A stretch of DNA of 51,780 bases from NCBI GenBank assembly GCA_031272085.1, contig JAISUN010000130.1:1-51780 (forward strand), given 5' to 3'. The notes below the pieces were generated by a model. The model made no database searches, was not told the DNA's origin, and saw only the letters and a program-made list of their open reading frames with translations. Shown here in pieces: positions 17,193-26,124 of this stretch; positions within the stretch are counted from its first letter, which is position 1; each line of letters starts with the position of its first letter. A program made the translations under genes and the position numbers. The DNA comes from Dysgonamonadaceae bacterium. Its GTDB lineage: Bacteria; Bacteroidota; Bacteroidia; Bacteroidales; Azobacteroidaceae.

Positions 17193-18263
17193 ATGAGCGA
17201 TAAAATAATGAAAATAGGAATTAGCCACGGCGACGTCAACGGCGTCGCATACGAATTAATCCTTAAAACGTTCTGCGAACCGCGAATGTACGAAAATTGC
17301 ATACCTGTCGTTTACGGCTCGGCCAAAGTGGTGGCCTACTACCGTAAAATGATGGATTTGCCGCAATTCAGCGTGAATAATATTAACCATCCCAACGAAG
17401 CCGCTCCAAACAAACTGAACGTAATAAGTTGCGAAACCGACGACGTAACTGTGGAACTCGGCCGTTCAACCCCGCTGATTAACAAACTTGCCGAACAGGC
17501 TTTTCAGCGTGCGGTCGCCGATTTGACGGCAGGCCACATCGACAGCCTTATTTCGGCGCCCTCGCAGGTTGACGAAAGAGCCGCTTTCGACCAGTTGGCC
17601 GGAAATGGCAAAAAGGCAATCAACATATTGATTAAAGACAATTTACGAATAGCGTTGGCAACCGATAGAATCCCGCTGTCCGAAGTTTCGGCAAGTTTGA
17701 GCCTCGAAGCCCTTGTCGCGCAAATCCGCACTCTGCAATCGGTTCTGATTCACGATTTTCTGATTGATTTTCCACGGATTGCCGTTCTGTCGCTCAATCC
17801 GGGCGCAGGCTTGCGGGAAAACAAGTTCGGCCGCGAGGAGGAAGAACTGATTATCCCCGCCGTAAAAGAGGCAAGCAAAGCAGGAATTGTCTGCTTCGGC
17901 CCCTATTCTGCCGACGATTTCTTCGGAAACGAATATTACGACCGCTTCGACGCTGTTCTTGCGATGTATCACGACCAGGGCTGCATCCCGTTCCGCGCCC
18001 TGTCCGACAACGAAGGAGTTTGCTATTCGGCCGGCCTGTCCTGCACGCGGATTGCGCCGGATACCGGCGTTTGCTACGACAAGGCGGGGAAAAACGAAAC
18101 TTCGGAAGCCCCGTTCAGAAATTCTGTTTATCTGGCAGCCGATATTTTCAAAAACCGGCTTTTCGACAGGGAAATCAACGCAAATCCCTTGAAGAAAGAA
18201 TATTACGAGAAAGGTTCCGATAACGAAAAATTAGATTTGACAAAAGACGCTGACTCTGAATGA
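17193..18263 (+). CDS. pdxA: 4-hydroxythreonine-4-phosphate dehydrogenase (PdxA)
   Basis: This 356-residue protein matches PdxA, which oxidises 4-phosphohydroxy-L-threonine for pyridoxal phosphate synthesis. It has the opening IGISHGDVNGVAYELILK, the substrate segment SAPSQVDERAAF, LSLNPGAGLRENKFGREEEE and the metal-binding YHDQGCIPFRAL. I chose the ATG at 17193 because an upstream in-frame TTG falls within the promoter box. The end overlaps the first ATG of the next gene (ATGA), which ties the following nucleotidyltransferase fusion to the same transcript. Confidence 0.93.
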   Translation: MSDKIMKIGISHGDVNGVAYELILKTFCEPRMYENCIPVVYGSAKVVAYYRKMMDLPQFSVNNINHPNEAAPNKLNVISCETDDVTVELGRSTPLINKLAEQAFQRAVADLTAGHIDSLISAPSQVDERAAFDQLAGNGKKAINILIKDNLRIALATDRIPLSEVSASLSLEALVAQIRTLQSVLIHDFLIDFPRIAVLSLNPGAGLRENKFGREEEELIIPAVKEASKAGIVCFGPYSADDFFGNEYYDRFDAVLAMYHDQGCIPFRALSDNEGVCYSAGLSCTRIAPDTGVCYDKAGKNETSEAPFRNSVYLAADIFKNRLFDREINANPLKKEYYEKGSDNEKLDLTKDADSE

Positions 18264-19804
18264 TGAATTTTGCTATAATTGCCGCCGGCGATGGCTCACG
18301 ATTGAAAAACGACGGAATTACAATTTCAAAACCATTAGTCAGAGTGAATGGTAAACCGCTGTTAAACAGGCTGATAACTCTATTTGAAAATTACTCGTCC
18401 GTTCCTGTGTCGCTCATTATCAACAACGAAATGAGCGACGTACTACGGTATGTCGAAACTTTGCAACAGCGTCGCCGGATAAATCTGATTGTGCGCTCTA
18501 CGCCGAGTTCCATGCACAGTTTTGCCGAATTGAGCCGCTTTTTGACGGGCGGAAAATTTTGCCTGACAACGGTCGATACGGTTTTTCAACCCTCTGATTT
18601 TTCGCGCTTCATCCGCGCTTTTGAAAACGATGAAGATTGCGACGGAATGTTTGCTATAACCAAATTTACCGACGACGAAAAACCTTTGTATGTTTCTGTT
18701 AATGAGCAGGATATGACCATAACCGGCTTTTACGACGAACCTCATACCGAAGCAAAATACGTTTCGGGCGGGATTTACGGCTTAACCCCAAAATCCCTGC
18801 AAACTCTGAACCGATGCCTGCAAACGGGGCAGTCGCGGATGCGCAGTTTTCAGCGTCAGTTGCTTGCCGACGGCCTTAAAATCAAGGCTTTCCCGTTTGA
18901 CAAAATAATCGACCTCGACCACGCTTCCGATATTGCCAAAGCCGAGGAACTTGTTCGTCCGCTTAACTTGCTGGCTGTCAGCCGCGAAGAGCGTTTTTCG
19001 CCCGGACATATCGAAGACGATGAGGCGATTCTAAACTCGGTAATCGAGGCCTTAAAAACGATGGATTGCGAAGTTGAACGTTGTTCCGAAAAGGAATTTT
19101 TGACCAAAAACCTTGATGCCGACCTCGTTTTCGGTATGGCCAGAGATTCCTTGACAGTGGAAAAATTGCAGGAAGTTGAGCAAAAAGGTTTACGAATTGT
19201 TAATTCCGGCTTCGGAATCGGAAACTGCATTCGTGAGAATATGGCTAAACATCTGATAGATAATGGAATACCATATCCAAAATCAATTTTTATTTCTACC
19301 GATGAGGATTTTGTTTTGCCGGACGATTTCAAAACCGATAAGTTTTGGGTGAAAAAGAGCAGTTATTTTGCTGATTGTGAGGATGTTGTCTTTGCCCACG
19401 GCAAAGAACAACTGGTTGATGTTATAAAAAAATTCCGCGAATGTGGTATTCGCTATGCTGTTGTGAATGAACATATTGAAGGCGATTTGCTGAAATTTTA
19501 CGGCGTGGCGGACAGCGGATTTTTCTACTGGTTTTATCCAACAAACAAGTGCATCAGCGGACTTTCCCTGATAAACGGGAAAGCGCTTGGCACGAAATTT
19601 GATGTGAATAATCTTGAATTGGTTTGCCGAAAGGCTGCCGAAATCTTAAATATTAAAATTTTTGGAGGCGACTGCATCGTGAGACGCGACGGAACTCTGT
19701 GCATAATTGATTTCAACGACTGGCCGAGTTTTGCCGTCTGCCGCGATGAAGCCGCTCCCGCAATCGCCAATTGCATTTATGAGAGCGCTAAAAGAAAGAG
19801 GTAA
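18260..19804 (+). CDS. Nucleotidyltransferase / ATP-grasp fusion, candidate inositol-phosphate cytidylyltransferase
   Basis: This 514-residue protein joins two enzymes. Residues 1-235 are a sugar-phosphate nucleotidyltransferase: IIAAGDGSRL (6-15), SKPLVRVNGKPLL (23-35), a metal-binding D in TTVDTVF (103-109) and a closing IDLDHASDIAKAEEL (217-231). Residues about 240-510 look like an ATP-grasp ligase: RIVNSGFGIGNCIRENMAKH (312-331), FWVKKSSY (362-369), hinge VVNEHIEGDLLKFYG (401-415) and metal ligands near GGDCIVRRDG and CIIDFNDWPSF (481-491). The second half would make an amide or ester bond using ATP. It starts within the pdxA stop; a second ATG at 18263 is equally possible. The next gene is a CDP-alcohol phosphatidyltransferase, so I infer that it makes a CDP-activated polar alcohol, perhaps CDP-inositol. 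The substrate is not proven by sequence. Confidence 0.75.
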   Translation: MMNFAIIAAGDGSRLKNDGITISKPLVRVNGKPLLNRLITLFENYSSVPVSLIINNEMSDVLRYVETLQQRRRINLIVRSTPSSMHSFAELSRFLTGGKFCLTTVDTVFQPSDFSRFIRAFENDEDCDGMFAITKFTDDEKPLYVSVNEQDMTITGFYDEPHTEAKYVSGGIYGLTPKSLQTLNRCLQTGQSRMRSFQRQLLADGLKIKAFPFDKIIDLDHASDIAKAEELVRPLNLLAVSREERFSPGHIEDDEAILNSVIEALKTMDCEVERCSEKEFLTKNLDADLVFGMARDSLTVEKLQEVEQKGLRIVNSGFGIGNCIRENMAKHLIDNGIPYPKSIFISTDEDFVLPDDFKTDKFWVKKSSYFADCEDVVFAHGKEQLVDVIKKFRECGIRYAVVNEHIEGDLLKFYGVADSGFFYWFYPTNKCISGLSLINGKALGTKFDVNNLELVCRKAAEILNIKIFGGDCIVRRDGTLCIIDFNDWPSFAVCRDEAAPAIANCIYESAKRKR

Positions 19805-20699
19805 CTATTTTAACTCGCTAAAATCTGTTGATACGGAAGGTCCGTTAGACCTCGTATTTTACCGGCCGATAGGCTATTGCTGGGCTTTGCTCGCCCAACG
19901 CGCCGGAATAAGCCCGAACCAGATTACCGTTTTTTCAATCATTATCGGTATCAGCGCCGGTATCTGTTTTTATTTCAACAGTTTATGGATTAATGTCATC
20001 GGCGTTTTGCTCCTCGTTTGGGCAAATACCTACGACAGCGCCGATGGCCAACTCGCCAGAATGACAGGCCAAAAAACCAAACTTGGCCGAATACTCGACG
20101 GAGTAGGCGGATTCATCTGGTTTATAGCCATTTACATTGCAATCGTCCTTCGCTCGTGGCCTGATTGGGGCTTTTGGGGATTGGCAATCGCTGCCGTTTC
20201 GGGATATTTTCACGGAACTCAAACAGCCATAGCCGATTACTGCCGCAACGCCTATCTGTTTTTCAAAAATGGGAAAGCCGGAAGCGAAGCCGACAATTCG
20301 CGCGAAGTCGCCGCTAAATACAGGTCGCTTTCGTGGTCGAAACAGCCTGTAATTAAACTCTTCGAGTGCTTTTACCTGAAATATACCCGCAATCAGGAAC
20401 GTTTGACGCCGAAGTACCAGCAGTTGATGAGGCAAGTGAGGCGCAATTTCCGCAATGGCGTTCCGACGGAGTTTGCCGAAGATTTTTGCTACGAAATGCA
20501 TCCATTGCTGATTTTCACAAACCTGCTGACTTTCAATTTCCGCTCGATAGTCCTCTTTATCTGCGTTTTGAGCGGTTTTCCGATGATTTATTTCTTCTTT
20601 GAATTGACGGTTATGAACGGATTGTTGCTCTATCTGCTCGTCTGCCACGAATCATTCAGCAAGAAACTCGAAAAAACTTATTTCTTTTTCAGTTCGTAG
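19779..20699 (+). CDS. CDP-alcohol phosphatidyltransferase with altered signature motif
   Basis: This 306-residue protein has about six membrane helices and a CDP-alcohol phosphotransferase core: YDSADGQLARMTGQKTKLGR followed by ILDGVGG. The consensus is DxxDGxxARx8GxxxDxxxD; here the first three aspartates are present, but the last, usually the catalytic base, is G. The lead-in PLDLVFYRPIGYCWALLA and ISPNQITVFSIIIGI are, as I recall, shared by a Bacteroidetes subfamily. I start at the ATG at 19779, overlapping the upstream fusion by 26 bases; ATG 19746 is possible. Its product and donor are unknown. It converges on, and overlaps by 22 bases, the acyltransferase gene. Confidence 0.75.
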   Translation: MRALKERGNYFNSLKSVDTEGPLDLVFYRPIGYCWALLAQRAGISPNQITVFSIIIGISAGICFYFNSLWINVIGVLLLVWANTYDSADGQLARMTGQKTKLGRILDGVGGFIWFIAIYIAIVLRSWPDWGFWGLAIAAVSGYFHGTQTAIADYCRNAYLFFKNGKAGSEADNSREVAAKYRSLSWSKQPVIKLFECFYLKYTRNQERLTPKYQQLMRQVRRNFRNGVPTEFAEDFCYEMHPLLIFTNLLTFNFRSIVLFICVLSGFPMIYFFFELTVMNGLLLYLLVCHESFSKKLEKTYFFFSS

Positions 20700-21505
20700 G
20701 TTTTGGATTTCAGGAACTCGCCAAATGCCTTAATATCAGCATATTGAGCCTGTTCTTCCACGCTTATCGGCTGTCCGAGGCGGATATCGACCGTTCTTCC
20801 GCGTTTGTTGGTTACTTCGTGCATCAGCCTGACCATCCGCAAACGCCAGTCAATCAGTCCCAGAAAGCGGTAAAACCAAGAGTTGTTTCCCGAAATGAAC
20901 ATCGGAACTACCGGAACTTTTGCCCGCTTAATCAATTTAAGCACAGGCTCTTGCCATTCGCGGTCTTCGGTCGGGCGGAACAAGTGGGGCGAAGAAACTC
21001 CTCCGGCCGGAAAAAATCCCAGCGGGTGGCCTTCTTTCAAATGCTCGATGCAGAGTTTTACCCCGCCGACGCTCGATTTCACTTCCGACATCTTGGAATT
21101 TTTATCGTAAGGATTTACGCCTATAAAATTTTCCGACATTGTGTCAATCCGGTTCAGCATCCAGTTTACCATCATTCGGTAATCCGCTCTTTTTGCGGCT
21201 ACTACGCTTATTGCAATTATGCCGTCGATATGTCCGTAAGGATGATTTGATACTGTAATAAATGCGCCTTCCGGAAACTGGTCGAGTACCCCGTAATTCT
21301 CGATATTGCGGATAATTCCCTGTCTGTCAAGCAAATCAGTAACAAATCCAAGTCCGGTTTTGTGCTTCGAACCGTCGTAAACCCCGTTTACCTTGTCGGC
21401 TCCGGTAATCTTGAAAAGCGCATTGAGAAGCATATCGCCAAAGCGTCCGCGAAAAAGCGGTGATTTGTCCCTAAATTCTTCTTTATCAATGAGTTTATCT
21501 TTCAT
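20678..21505 (-). CDS. PlsC-like lipid acyltransferase
   Basis: This 275-residue protein has the acyltransferase motifs of the 1-acylglycerol-3-phosphate acyltransferase superfamily. Block I is ITVSNHPYGHIDG (catalytic H with D six residues on, the HPxGxxD variant). Block III-like is GHPLGFFPAGGVSS, and VPVVPMFISGNN is block IV-like. The variant resembles acyltransferases once called hemolysins, which act in ornithine or glycine lipid synthesis, so the acceptor need not be a lysophosphatidate. No membrane helix is obvious, so it is probably peripheral on the inner membrane. It is the last gene of the minus-strand lipid operon and abuts the PAP2 gene. Confidence 0.85.
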   Translation of the reverse strand: MKDKLIDKEEFRDKSPLFRGRFGDMLLNALFKITGADKVNGVYDGSKHKTGLGFVTDLLDRQGIIRNIENYGVLDQFPEGAFITVSNHPYGHIDGIIAISVVAAKRADYRMMVNWMLNRIDTMSENFIGVNPYDKNSKMSEVKSSVGGVKLCIEHLKEGHPLGFFPAGGVSSPHLFRPTEDREWQEPVLKLIKRAKVPVVPMFISGNNSWFYRFLGLIDWRLRMVRLMHEVTNKRGRTVDIRLGQPISVEEQAQYADIKAFGEFLKSKTYELKKK

Positions 21506-22417
21506 TTATTTTATATAGTTCGTGTATTCTTCAAGAAATTTTCTGAACCGCCGCCTGCGCATCAGGACAAGTTCAAAAATCAAAATTCCGCTTGCGGCGC
21601 ATAAAATGCCGAGTATTACGTCGATAATGTAATGGTGCGCCGAATAAACCGCCGTAAACCAGATTCCGAACATAAAGACGGCCAAAACCGCGCTAATCCA
21701 AGCCTGACACTGGCCTTTCAGCGAATAAAACAGCGCAATAACCAAATACGATGCGTGAAGCGAAGGCACTGCTGCAAAAACATTGGCATTACGCCCGTAA
21801 ATCGAGGAAAAAATGTGGAGTCCCGTCAGTTCGTCGAAGCGGCCAAGCCCGGCCACATTGCCCGGAGCGCCGATTACAGGCTCAAATCCGTAATACATTG
21901 CGTACCAGGGCGGAGCCGCCGGATGTATGTAATAAATGGTAAATCCTATCAGATTGACAAACAGAAAAACAAGTGAAAATTGCAGGAAAAGCGATTTGTA
22001 ACCCTTGAAATACAGATAGATAGCGAAAAAAACAGGCACCGGAACCCAGCCGAGGTAAAAAATTCCGGCCAAAATGTCCATAAACCTGCTGTTGTGTATC
22101 GCAAAATATTCCGAAGGAATCAGCAAATTGCCGTCGCTGCCCATTATTCCAAACAGCGTTTTTTCGAGATTGTAAAGTCCCCCGGTATCAACCGGATTAA
22201 CTAAATAATTTGGGAAAACCCGCATCCAGTCGTAAGAAATGCCGAACACGACAAAGGGCAGCAGCCCCACTATCAACTTCCGCGACTGCTCGTTAAACAG
22301 GAAAGCCGCAAGCGCAGCCCCCGTCAGTATCACGTGTTCCGGCCGCAGTCCTATGAAAAAATATGTTAAAGCAATATAGGCCGAAGCAACAATTACCGCC
22401 GTAATATTATCCTTCAT
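21506..22417 (-). CDS. Aur1-like PAP2 enzyme, candidate inositol-phosphoryl-sphingolipid synthase
   Basis: This 303-residue membrane protein has about seven helices and the PAP2 catalytic blocks [10 protein letters not shown] and [13 protein letters not shown] (histidines with D four residues on). A preceding [13 protein letters not shown] segment is typical of Aur1/IPC-synthase-type members rather than plain phosphatases. Such enzymes move the phosphoinositol head group from phosphatidylinositol to ceramide. Bacteroidetes make sphingolipids, and the neighbouring genes provide phosphatidylinositol, so inositol-phosphoryl-ceramide synthesis is the best reading. It overlaps the upstream synthase by four bases. 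A simple lipid phosphatase role cannot be excluded. Confidence 0.8.
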   Translation of the reverse strand: MKDNITAVIVASAYIALTYFFIGLRPEHVILTGAALAAFLFNEQSRKLIVGLLPFVVFGISYDWMRVFPNYLVNPVDTGGLYNLEKTLFGIMGSDGNLLIPSEYFAIHNSRFMDILAGIFYLGWVPVPVFFAIYLYFKGYKSLFLQFSLVFLFVNLIGFTIYYIHPAAPPWYAMYYGFEPVIGAPGNVAGLGRFDELTGLHIFSSIYGRNANVFAAVPSLHASYLVIALFYSLKGQCQAWISAVLAVFMFGIWFTAVYSAHHYIIDVILGILCAASGILIFELVLMRRRRFRKFLEEYTNYIK

Positions 22418-23133
22418 TCAGCGCCTCCTTTGTCCTGTTCCCTCAATACTTTACGACAGTGATTCATTCTGCCTATTGCGGTAATATTGGCAAAGACGGC
22501 CACGAAAAACACCGGAATCACAAGAATAAGGATTGGTTCAAAAATCGGAATATGCAGCCAAGAGGCGTAAATCTTGCAGTCGCCCGTAAAAAAGTAGCAA
22601 ATTCCGCATCCTATCGCGCCCAGACTGATGATTACTACCCGTTCCGGCCGCTGCATAAAACCGCCTTTACATTCAATGCCCAGCCCTTCGGCTCTTGCTC
22701 TGACGTAACTTACCATCATCGAGCCTATTAGCGCAATGAATGCAAACAGCGAACTGAAAAAATAGCCCTGTAATATAAGGTAATAACTGATTCCGAACAG
22801 CACTAATAATTCGCTGTAACGGTCTAATACAGAATCGAAAAGCGCTCCGTAACGCGAACTCATATTACCGAGCCGCGCAACTTGCCCGTCGAGCATATCA
22901 AACAGCCCTGCAAACAGTATTATCGCGCCCGCCCAGCCCACGTAGGAATAGTCGCCGCGCTCGCCGTTGATAGCCGCATAAATAAACAGGGCGCAGGCCA
23001 CGGCGTTCAGCGCCAGCCCGGTTGCCGTAACAAAATTGGGAGTTATCCCAATCCGTATCATTCCCTTGACAAAGGGATTGATGATTTTATAGATTGTTTG
23101 TTGTGCAGTATCCCGTAACTTCTTAAATTTCAT
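22414..23133 (-). CDS. CDP-alcohol phosphatidyltransferase, likely phosphatidylinositol-phosphate synthase
   Basis: This 239-residue integral membrane protein carries the full family signature [20 protein letters not shown] then LFDSVLDR, with all four aspartates spaced as DxxDGxxARx8GxxxDxxxD. It should join a CDP-diacylglycerol to a polar alcohol at the inner membrane. Next to MIPS, a PgpA phosphatase and an Aur1-like gene, the substrate is most likely inositol-1-phosphate, as in the characterised Bacteroides inositol-lipid cluster. A cluster of basic residues near the N-terminus would suit a phosphorylated acceptor. It is separated from gtrA by 19 bases. Confidence 0.88.
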   Translation of the reverse strand: MKFKKLRDTAQQTIYKIINPFVKGMIRIGITPNFVTATGLALNAVACALFIYAAINGERGDYSYVGWAGAIILFAGLFDMLDGQVARLGNMSSRYGALFDSVLDRYSELLVLFGISYYLILQGYFFSSLFAFIALIGSMMVSYVRARAEGLGIECKGGFMQRPERVVIISLGAIGCGICYFFTGDCKIYASWLHIPIFEPILILVIPVFFVAVFANITAIGRMNHCRKVLREQDKGGAE

Positions 23134-23152
23134 ACGATAACAATTTGTTTTA

Positions 23153-23776
23153 TCATTTTTCTATATCTGTGTTTGCTTGTGAATTTTGGCCCAAAGTTAA
23201 TGATTTTTTTTGCATTTCTTTATATTTTTTAGGCATAAAAAGTTTTCTGAAATCGTGGTTGCGGTAAACAAACAGCCTCTGCATATTGTAATTCCAGATG
23301 AATCCGACCAATAGCGAAACCAACAGTTTTGACAACACAAACAGATAATCATACAGATGTCCCAAAAACTTGGGCAGCCAGTGGATTTTTCCAAGCGTTT
23401 CGGTCAGCGCAATCGTTCCGAAATTGTTCAGAAGGATGCTGCCAATCCACGTCAGGAGGTATTTTATAAGTATAAACCGCTTCTTTATATTGCTTGCCTT
23501 GAACGTCCAACGGTAGTTCACCACGCAATTGACCGTTCCGCCTACAATGCTGCCTATAAAATTAGGAATCACGTAATGCGGCATCTTGAAAACCCGTCCG
23601 GCAAAATTGACGTATATATTCTCGCCGAACATCCTCAAAAACAGGAAAGCCAGGACGATGGACACAATATAGTCCGTCAGGCTCGAACTCAACGAGGAAG
23701 CCTGCGCCCGAAGGAACGTAAAGATTCCGCCTTTCTTGGAAAACGATTGCGTAAATTCTTTTATGCGGGAAGCCAT
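23153..23776 (-). CDS. GtrA-like membrane protein
   Basis: This 207-residue protein has four membrane helices and the GtrA-type features [20 protein letters not shown] and [23 protein letters not shown] (shown here as two pieces of the same helix pair). The RWTF turn is the GtrA hallmark. GtrA proteins are thought to help flip polyprenyl-linked sugars or other lipid-linked groups. Here, inside an inositol-lipid operon, it may move a lipid intermediate across the inner membrane; that is inference. Its start overlaps the pgpA end by 16 bases, indicating coupled translation. Confidence 0.85.
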   Translation of the reverse strand: MASRIKEFTQSFSKKGGIFTFLRAQASSLSSSLTDYIVSIVLAFLFLRMFGENIYVNFAGRVFKMPHYVIPNFIGSIVGGTVNCVVNYRWTFKASNIKKRFILIKYLLTWIGSILLNNFGTIALTETLGKIHWLPKFLGHLYDYLFVLSKLLVSLLVGFIWNYNMQRLFVYRNHDFRKLFMPKKYKEMQKKSLTLGQNSQANTDIEK

Positions 23777-24249
23777 CTTGTCGCTGCTAAAATTATTAAC
23801 TCCAAAACGACGAGGCTGTAAACGCCGGCCAAAACATCGTCGAACATTATTCCCCAGCCTCCTTTCAGGTTTTCCATCTTTCTTATTCCCAGAGGTTTAA
23901 AGATGTCGAACAGCCTGAACAGAATCAAAGCCGCCAGACCGTACCAAATATTTCCGTCGCAAACGAGAAGCAGCGGTATCCAAACTCCGACCATCTCATC
24001 GACAACTACCCGCGAAGGGTCTTTCCCCCACACGGTTTCCATTACGCCCGACGACCAGACGCCAAGCGCGGTAAATACAACGACCAAAGCCAGAGTAGCG
24101 AGAAACAGCGGCGTCCCGGTAATAACGAGCGACAGCAGGTACCATATTATAACGGCTAAAATCGCTCCTGCCGTTCCGGGCGCTATCGGGCAAAATCCCG
24201 AGCCGAAGCCGGTCGATATCATCACGTGAAAAAAATTAGTCTTATTCAT
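23761..24249 (-). CDS. pgpA: PgpA-type phosphatase, likely phosphatidylinositol-phosphate phosphatase
   Basis: This 162-residue membrane protein matches PgpA. It has STGFGSGFCPIAPGTAGAI near the start, the catalytic VVDEMVGVWIPLL, and DDVLAGVYSLVVLELI at the end. PgpA normally dephosphorylates phosphatidylglycerophosphate. Inside this cluster the more likely substrate is phosphatidylinositol-phosphate, giving phosphatidylinositol, as has been reported for the Bacteroides counterpart. It lies 27 bases after the lipid kinase gene and overlaps gtrA. Confidence 0.87.
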   Translation of the reverse strand: MNKTNFFHVMISTGFGSGFCPIAPGTAGAILAVIIWYLLSLVITGTPLFLATLALVVVFTALGVWSSGVMETVWGKDPSRVVVDEMVGVWIPLLLVCDGNIWYGLAALILFRLFDIFKPLGIRKMENLKGGWGIMFDDVLAGVYSLVVLELIILAATRWLPA

Positions 24250-24276
24250 TAGCCTTAATATTTAATTCGTTTTAAT

Positions 24277-25230
24277 TCAAAGTTTTACTTTTTTATGCCG
24301 TTTTTGCAGGTAATCAAACAGCGAAGGCACGTCGTAAACCTGCGGCAGCGGATTTTTCGGAACAAGCACCCGCAACCCGCTGCGGAAAACCTCTATCGTT
24401 ACCGATTTTTCCATACTGAAAGGCTCGCCGTCGAGATGGACAATGCCTGCTTTTTCGCGTTTTACGGTCAGTTTTTTCGCCTTGAAATATTTCACCTTCG
24501 GGTTTTTGTTCAGTTGCTTTGTGAACATTTGGAAAACCATCCCGACAATGTCGAGCGAAGTCATCGGCAAAAGCACGGCCACGTCAATCAGCCCGTCGTT
24601 CATATCGGCCAAAGGCGCTATATAAGCATTGTTGCCGTATTGCGAAGCATTGGCGCAAGTTACTAAAAAAGCCTTTTTCCGCACCGTTTCCGAGTCGTCG
24701 AGCGTGATTTCGTAACCTTCGGGTTTGAATTTTATGTACTCCGTAATTACGCTCCGCAGGTAAGCCCACGAACCGCGGTGTTTTTCTTCCGCAAAACGCT
24801 GGCTGATTCGTGCGTCGAATCCTACTCCGCAGGTGCAGAAGAAAATATTTTCGTTAGCCTTGCAATAATCGATAGGCGCTATGTTATGTTCCAGTATCAC
24901 GTCGATTGCTTTCCGGGAATCAAGCGGGATTGAGAGGTCGCGTGCAAGCCCGTTGCCCGAACCCATCGGGATAATTCCGAGAGCCGACTGCGAGTCCACA
25001 AGCGCCTTTGCCACTTCGTTTACAGTGCCGTCGCCGCCTACCGCAATCACATAATCCGCTCCTTTTTCAACCGCTTCGCTTGCCAACAAGTATGCGTGGC
25101 CGTGAAATTCCGTAAAGAAAAATTCCTTCTCAAACTCTTCATTCGGAACAAGTTGGTCAAACATTGCCGGTATCCCCTTCTTGGATGCTGTTCCCGATAT
25201 TGGATTTATAATTGTTACTATTTTTTTCAT
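24277..25230 (-). CDS. Diacylglycerol-kinase-family lipid kinase
   Basis: This 317-residue soluble protein belongs to the DAGK/YegS/sphingosine-kinase catalytic family. It has IINPISGTASKKG at the N-terminus, the nucleotide-binding AVGGDGTVNEVAKAL, and PMGSGNGLARDLSIPL. The C-terminal beta domain carries IVHLDGEPFSM, the usual DGE motif. It phosphorylates a lipid hydroxyl, either diacylglycerol (recycling what Aur1-like transfer releases) or a sphingoid base; sequence does not decide. It is the first gene of the minus-strand operon, with a good -7 box upstream. Recycling of diacylglycerol from the Aur1-like reaction would explain its position. Confidence 0.9.
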   Translation of the reverse strand: MKKIVTIINPISGTASKKGIPAMFDQLVPNEEFEKEFFFTEFHGHAYLLASEAVEKGADYVIAVGGDGTVNEVAKALVDSQSALGIIPMGSGNGLARDLSIPLDSRKAIDVILEHNIAPIDYCKANENIFFCTCGVGFDARISQRFAEEKHRGSWAYLRSVITEYIKFKPEGYEITLDDSETVRKKAFLVTCANASQYGNNAYIAPLADMNDGLIDVAVLLPMTSLDIVGMVFQMFTKQLNKNPKVKYFKAKKLTVKREKAGIVHLDGEPFSMEKSVTIEVFRSGLRVLVPKNPLPQVYDVPSLFDYLQKRHKKVKL

Positions 25231-25248
25231 TTATCGGTTAATGACCTG

Positions 25249-25256
25249 CAAAAGTA
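25249..25256 (-). promoter_or_regulatory. -7 box for the minus-strand lipid operon
   Basis: On the minus strand this reads TACTTTTG, a TAnnTTTG match, 18 bases before the kinase ATG. It shares the 119-base divergent gap with the HAD gene promoter. Confidence 0.55.
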
Positions 25257-25319
25257 ATAAATTTTTGTTAATAAAAATACCTTTTCCTTATATTTTATGG
25301 GCTATTTAAATAAATTAAT

Positions 25320-25327
25320 TAAATTTG
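25320..25327 (+). promoter_or_regulatory. -7 box for the HAD / MIPS unit
   Basis: TAAATTTG fits TAnnTTTG and lies 22 bases before the ATG at 25350. The divergent arrangement with the lipid operon promoter would allow joint control of inositol phosphate supply and use. Confidence 0.5.
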
Positions 25328-25349
25328 CACGTTTTTTGAACAAAAGTTT

Positions 25350-26111
25350 ATGCATGATTTTAGCGAAATCAAAGGTTTGATTTTCGATTACGGAGGTACC
25401 CTTGACGCCAATGGAAAACACTGGTTGTCAATATTTTGGGATGCGTATTCCGATGCCGGAGTTCCTGTCGGGAAAGCCGATTTTACGGCGGCATACATAG
25501 CCGTAGAGCGGCATTTGGAGGCAGAACCGCTCGTAAAATCGGATTGCAAAATGAAAGAACTGCTCGACTTGAAAACCGGTTTACAATTAAAATGGCTTTC
25601 GGAAAACGGATTTTTAGCCCCAAAATCGGAAACTTCGCTCTTTTTTTTGGCTATTTCAAATCATTGTTATAACTTTGTGGTCGATTCTTTAAAGAAGACA
25701 ATACCCGTTTTGAGGGAATTGACAGCGGTCTATCCCGCGGTACTGGCTTCCAATTTTTACGGAAATCTGAACGCCGTCCTTGACGATTTCTCCATCTCTC
25801 ATTATTTTAAAGGAGTAATCGAATCGGCAGCCATTGGAATACGTAAACCGAATCCCGAAATTTTCCGCATAGCGCTCGACAGCCTCGGCTTAAAGCCTTC
25901 GGAAACGGCAGTGATTGGGGATTCATTGAAAAACGACATTCTTCCGGCCAAATCGCTGGGGTGTACGACAATTTGGCTCAAAAACTGCCTGCTTGAAGAA
26001 GAAAATTATCCGGAATCCGCTGCCGATAGTATTATCGGCGATTTCGGCCAATTAATAAAAATATTTTTTAACAACGACTGGGTTGTTAATTCAGCCGCTA
26101 AAATTAATTAA
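25350..26111 (+). CDS. HAD-superfamily hydrolase-like protein with atypical motif I
   Basis: This 253-residue protein has HAD motifs in order: I, IFDYGGTLD (D13 nucleophile); II, VLASNF; III, IRKPNPEIF; IV, VIGDSLKNDILPA. A helical C1-type cap sits between I and II. In motif I the residue two after the nucleophile is G15, where phosphatases usually have the acid/base aspartate. The fold is intact, but simple phosphatase activity is uncertain. It is 13 bases before the MIPS start, so both are probably on one transcript; a role on inositol-1-phosphate is possible but not shown. Confidence 0.8.
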   Translation: MHDFSEIKGLIFDYGGTLDANGKHWLSIFWDAYSDAGVPVGKADFTAAYIAVERHLEAEPLVKSDCKMKELLDLKTGLQLKWLSENGFLAPKSETSLFFLAISNHCYNFVVDSLKKTIPVLRELTAVYPAVLASNFYGNLNAVLDDFSISHYFKGVIESAAIGIRKPNPEIFRIALDSLGLKPSETAVIGDSLKNDILPAKSLGCTTIWLKNCLLEEENYPESAADSIIGDFGQLIKIFFNNDWVVNSAAKIN

Positions 26112-26124
26112 GTATATAAATATT

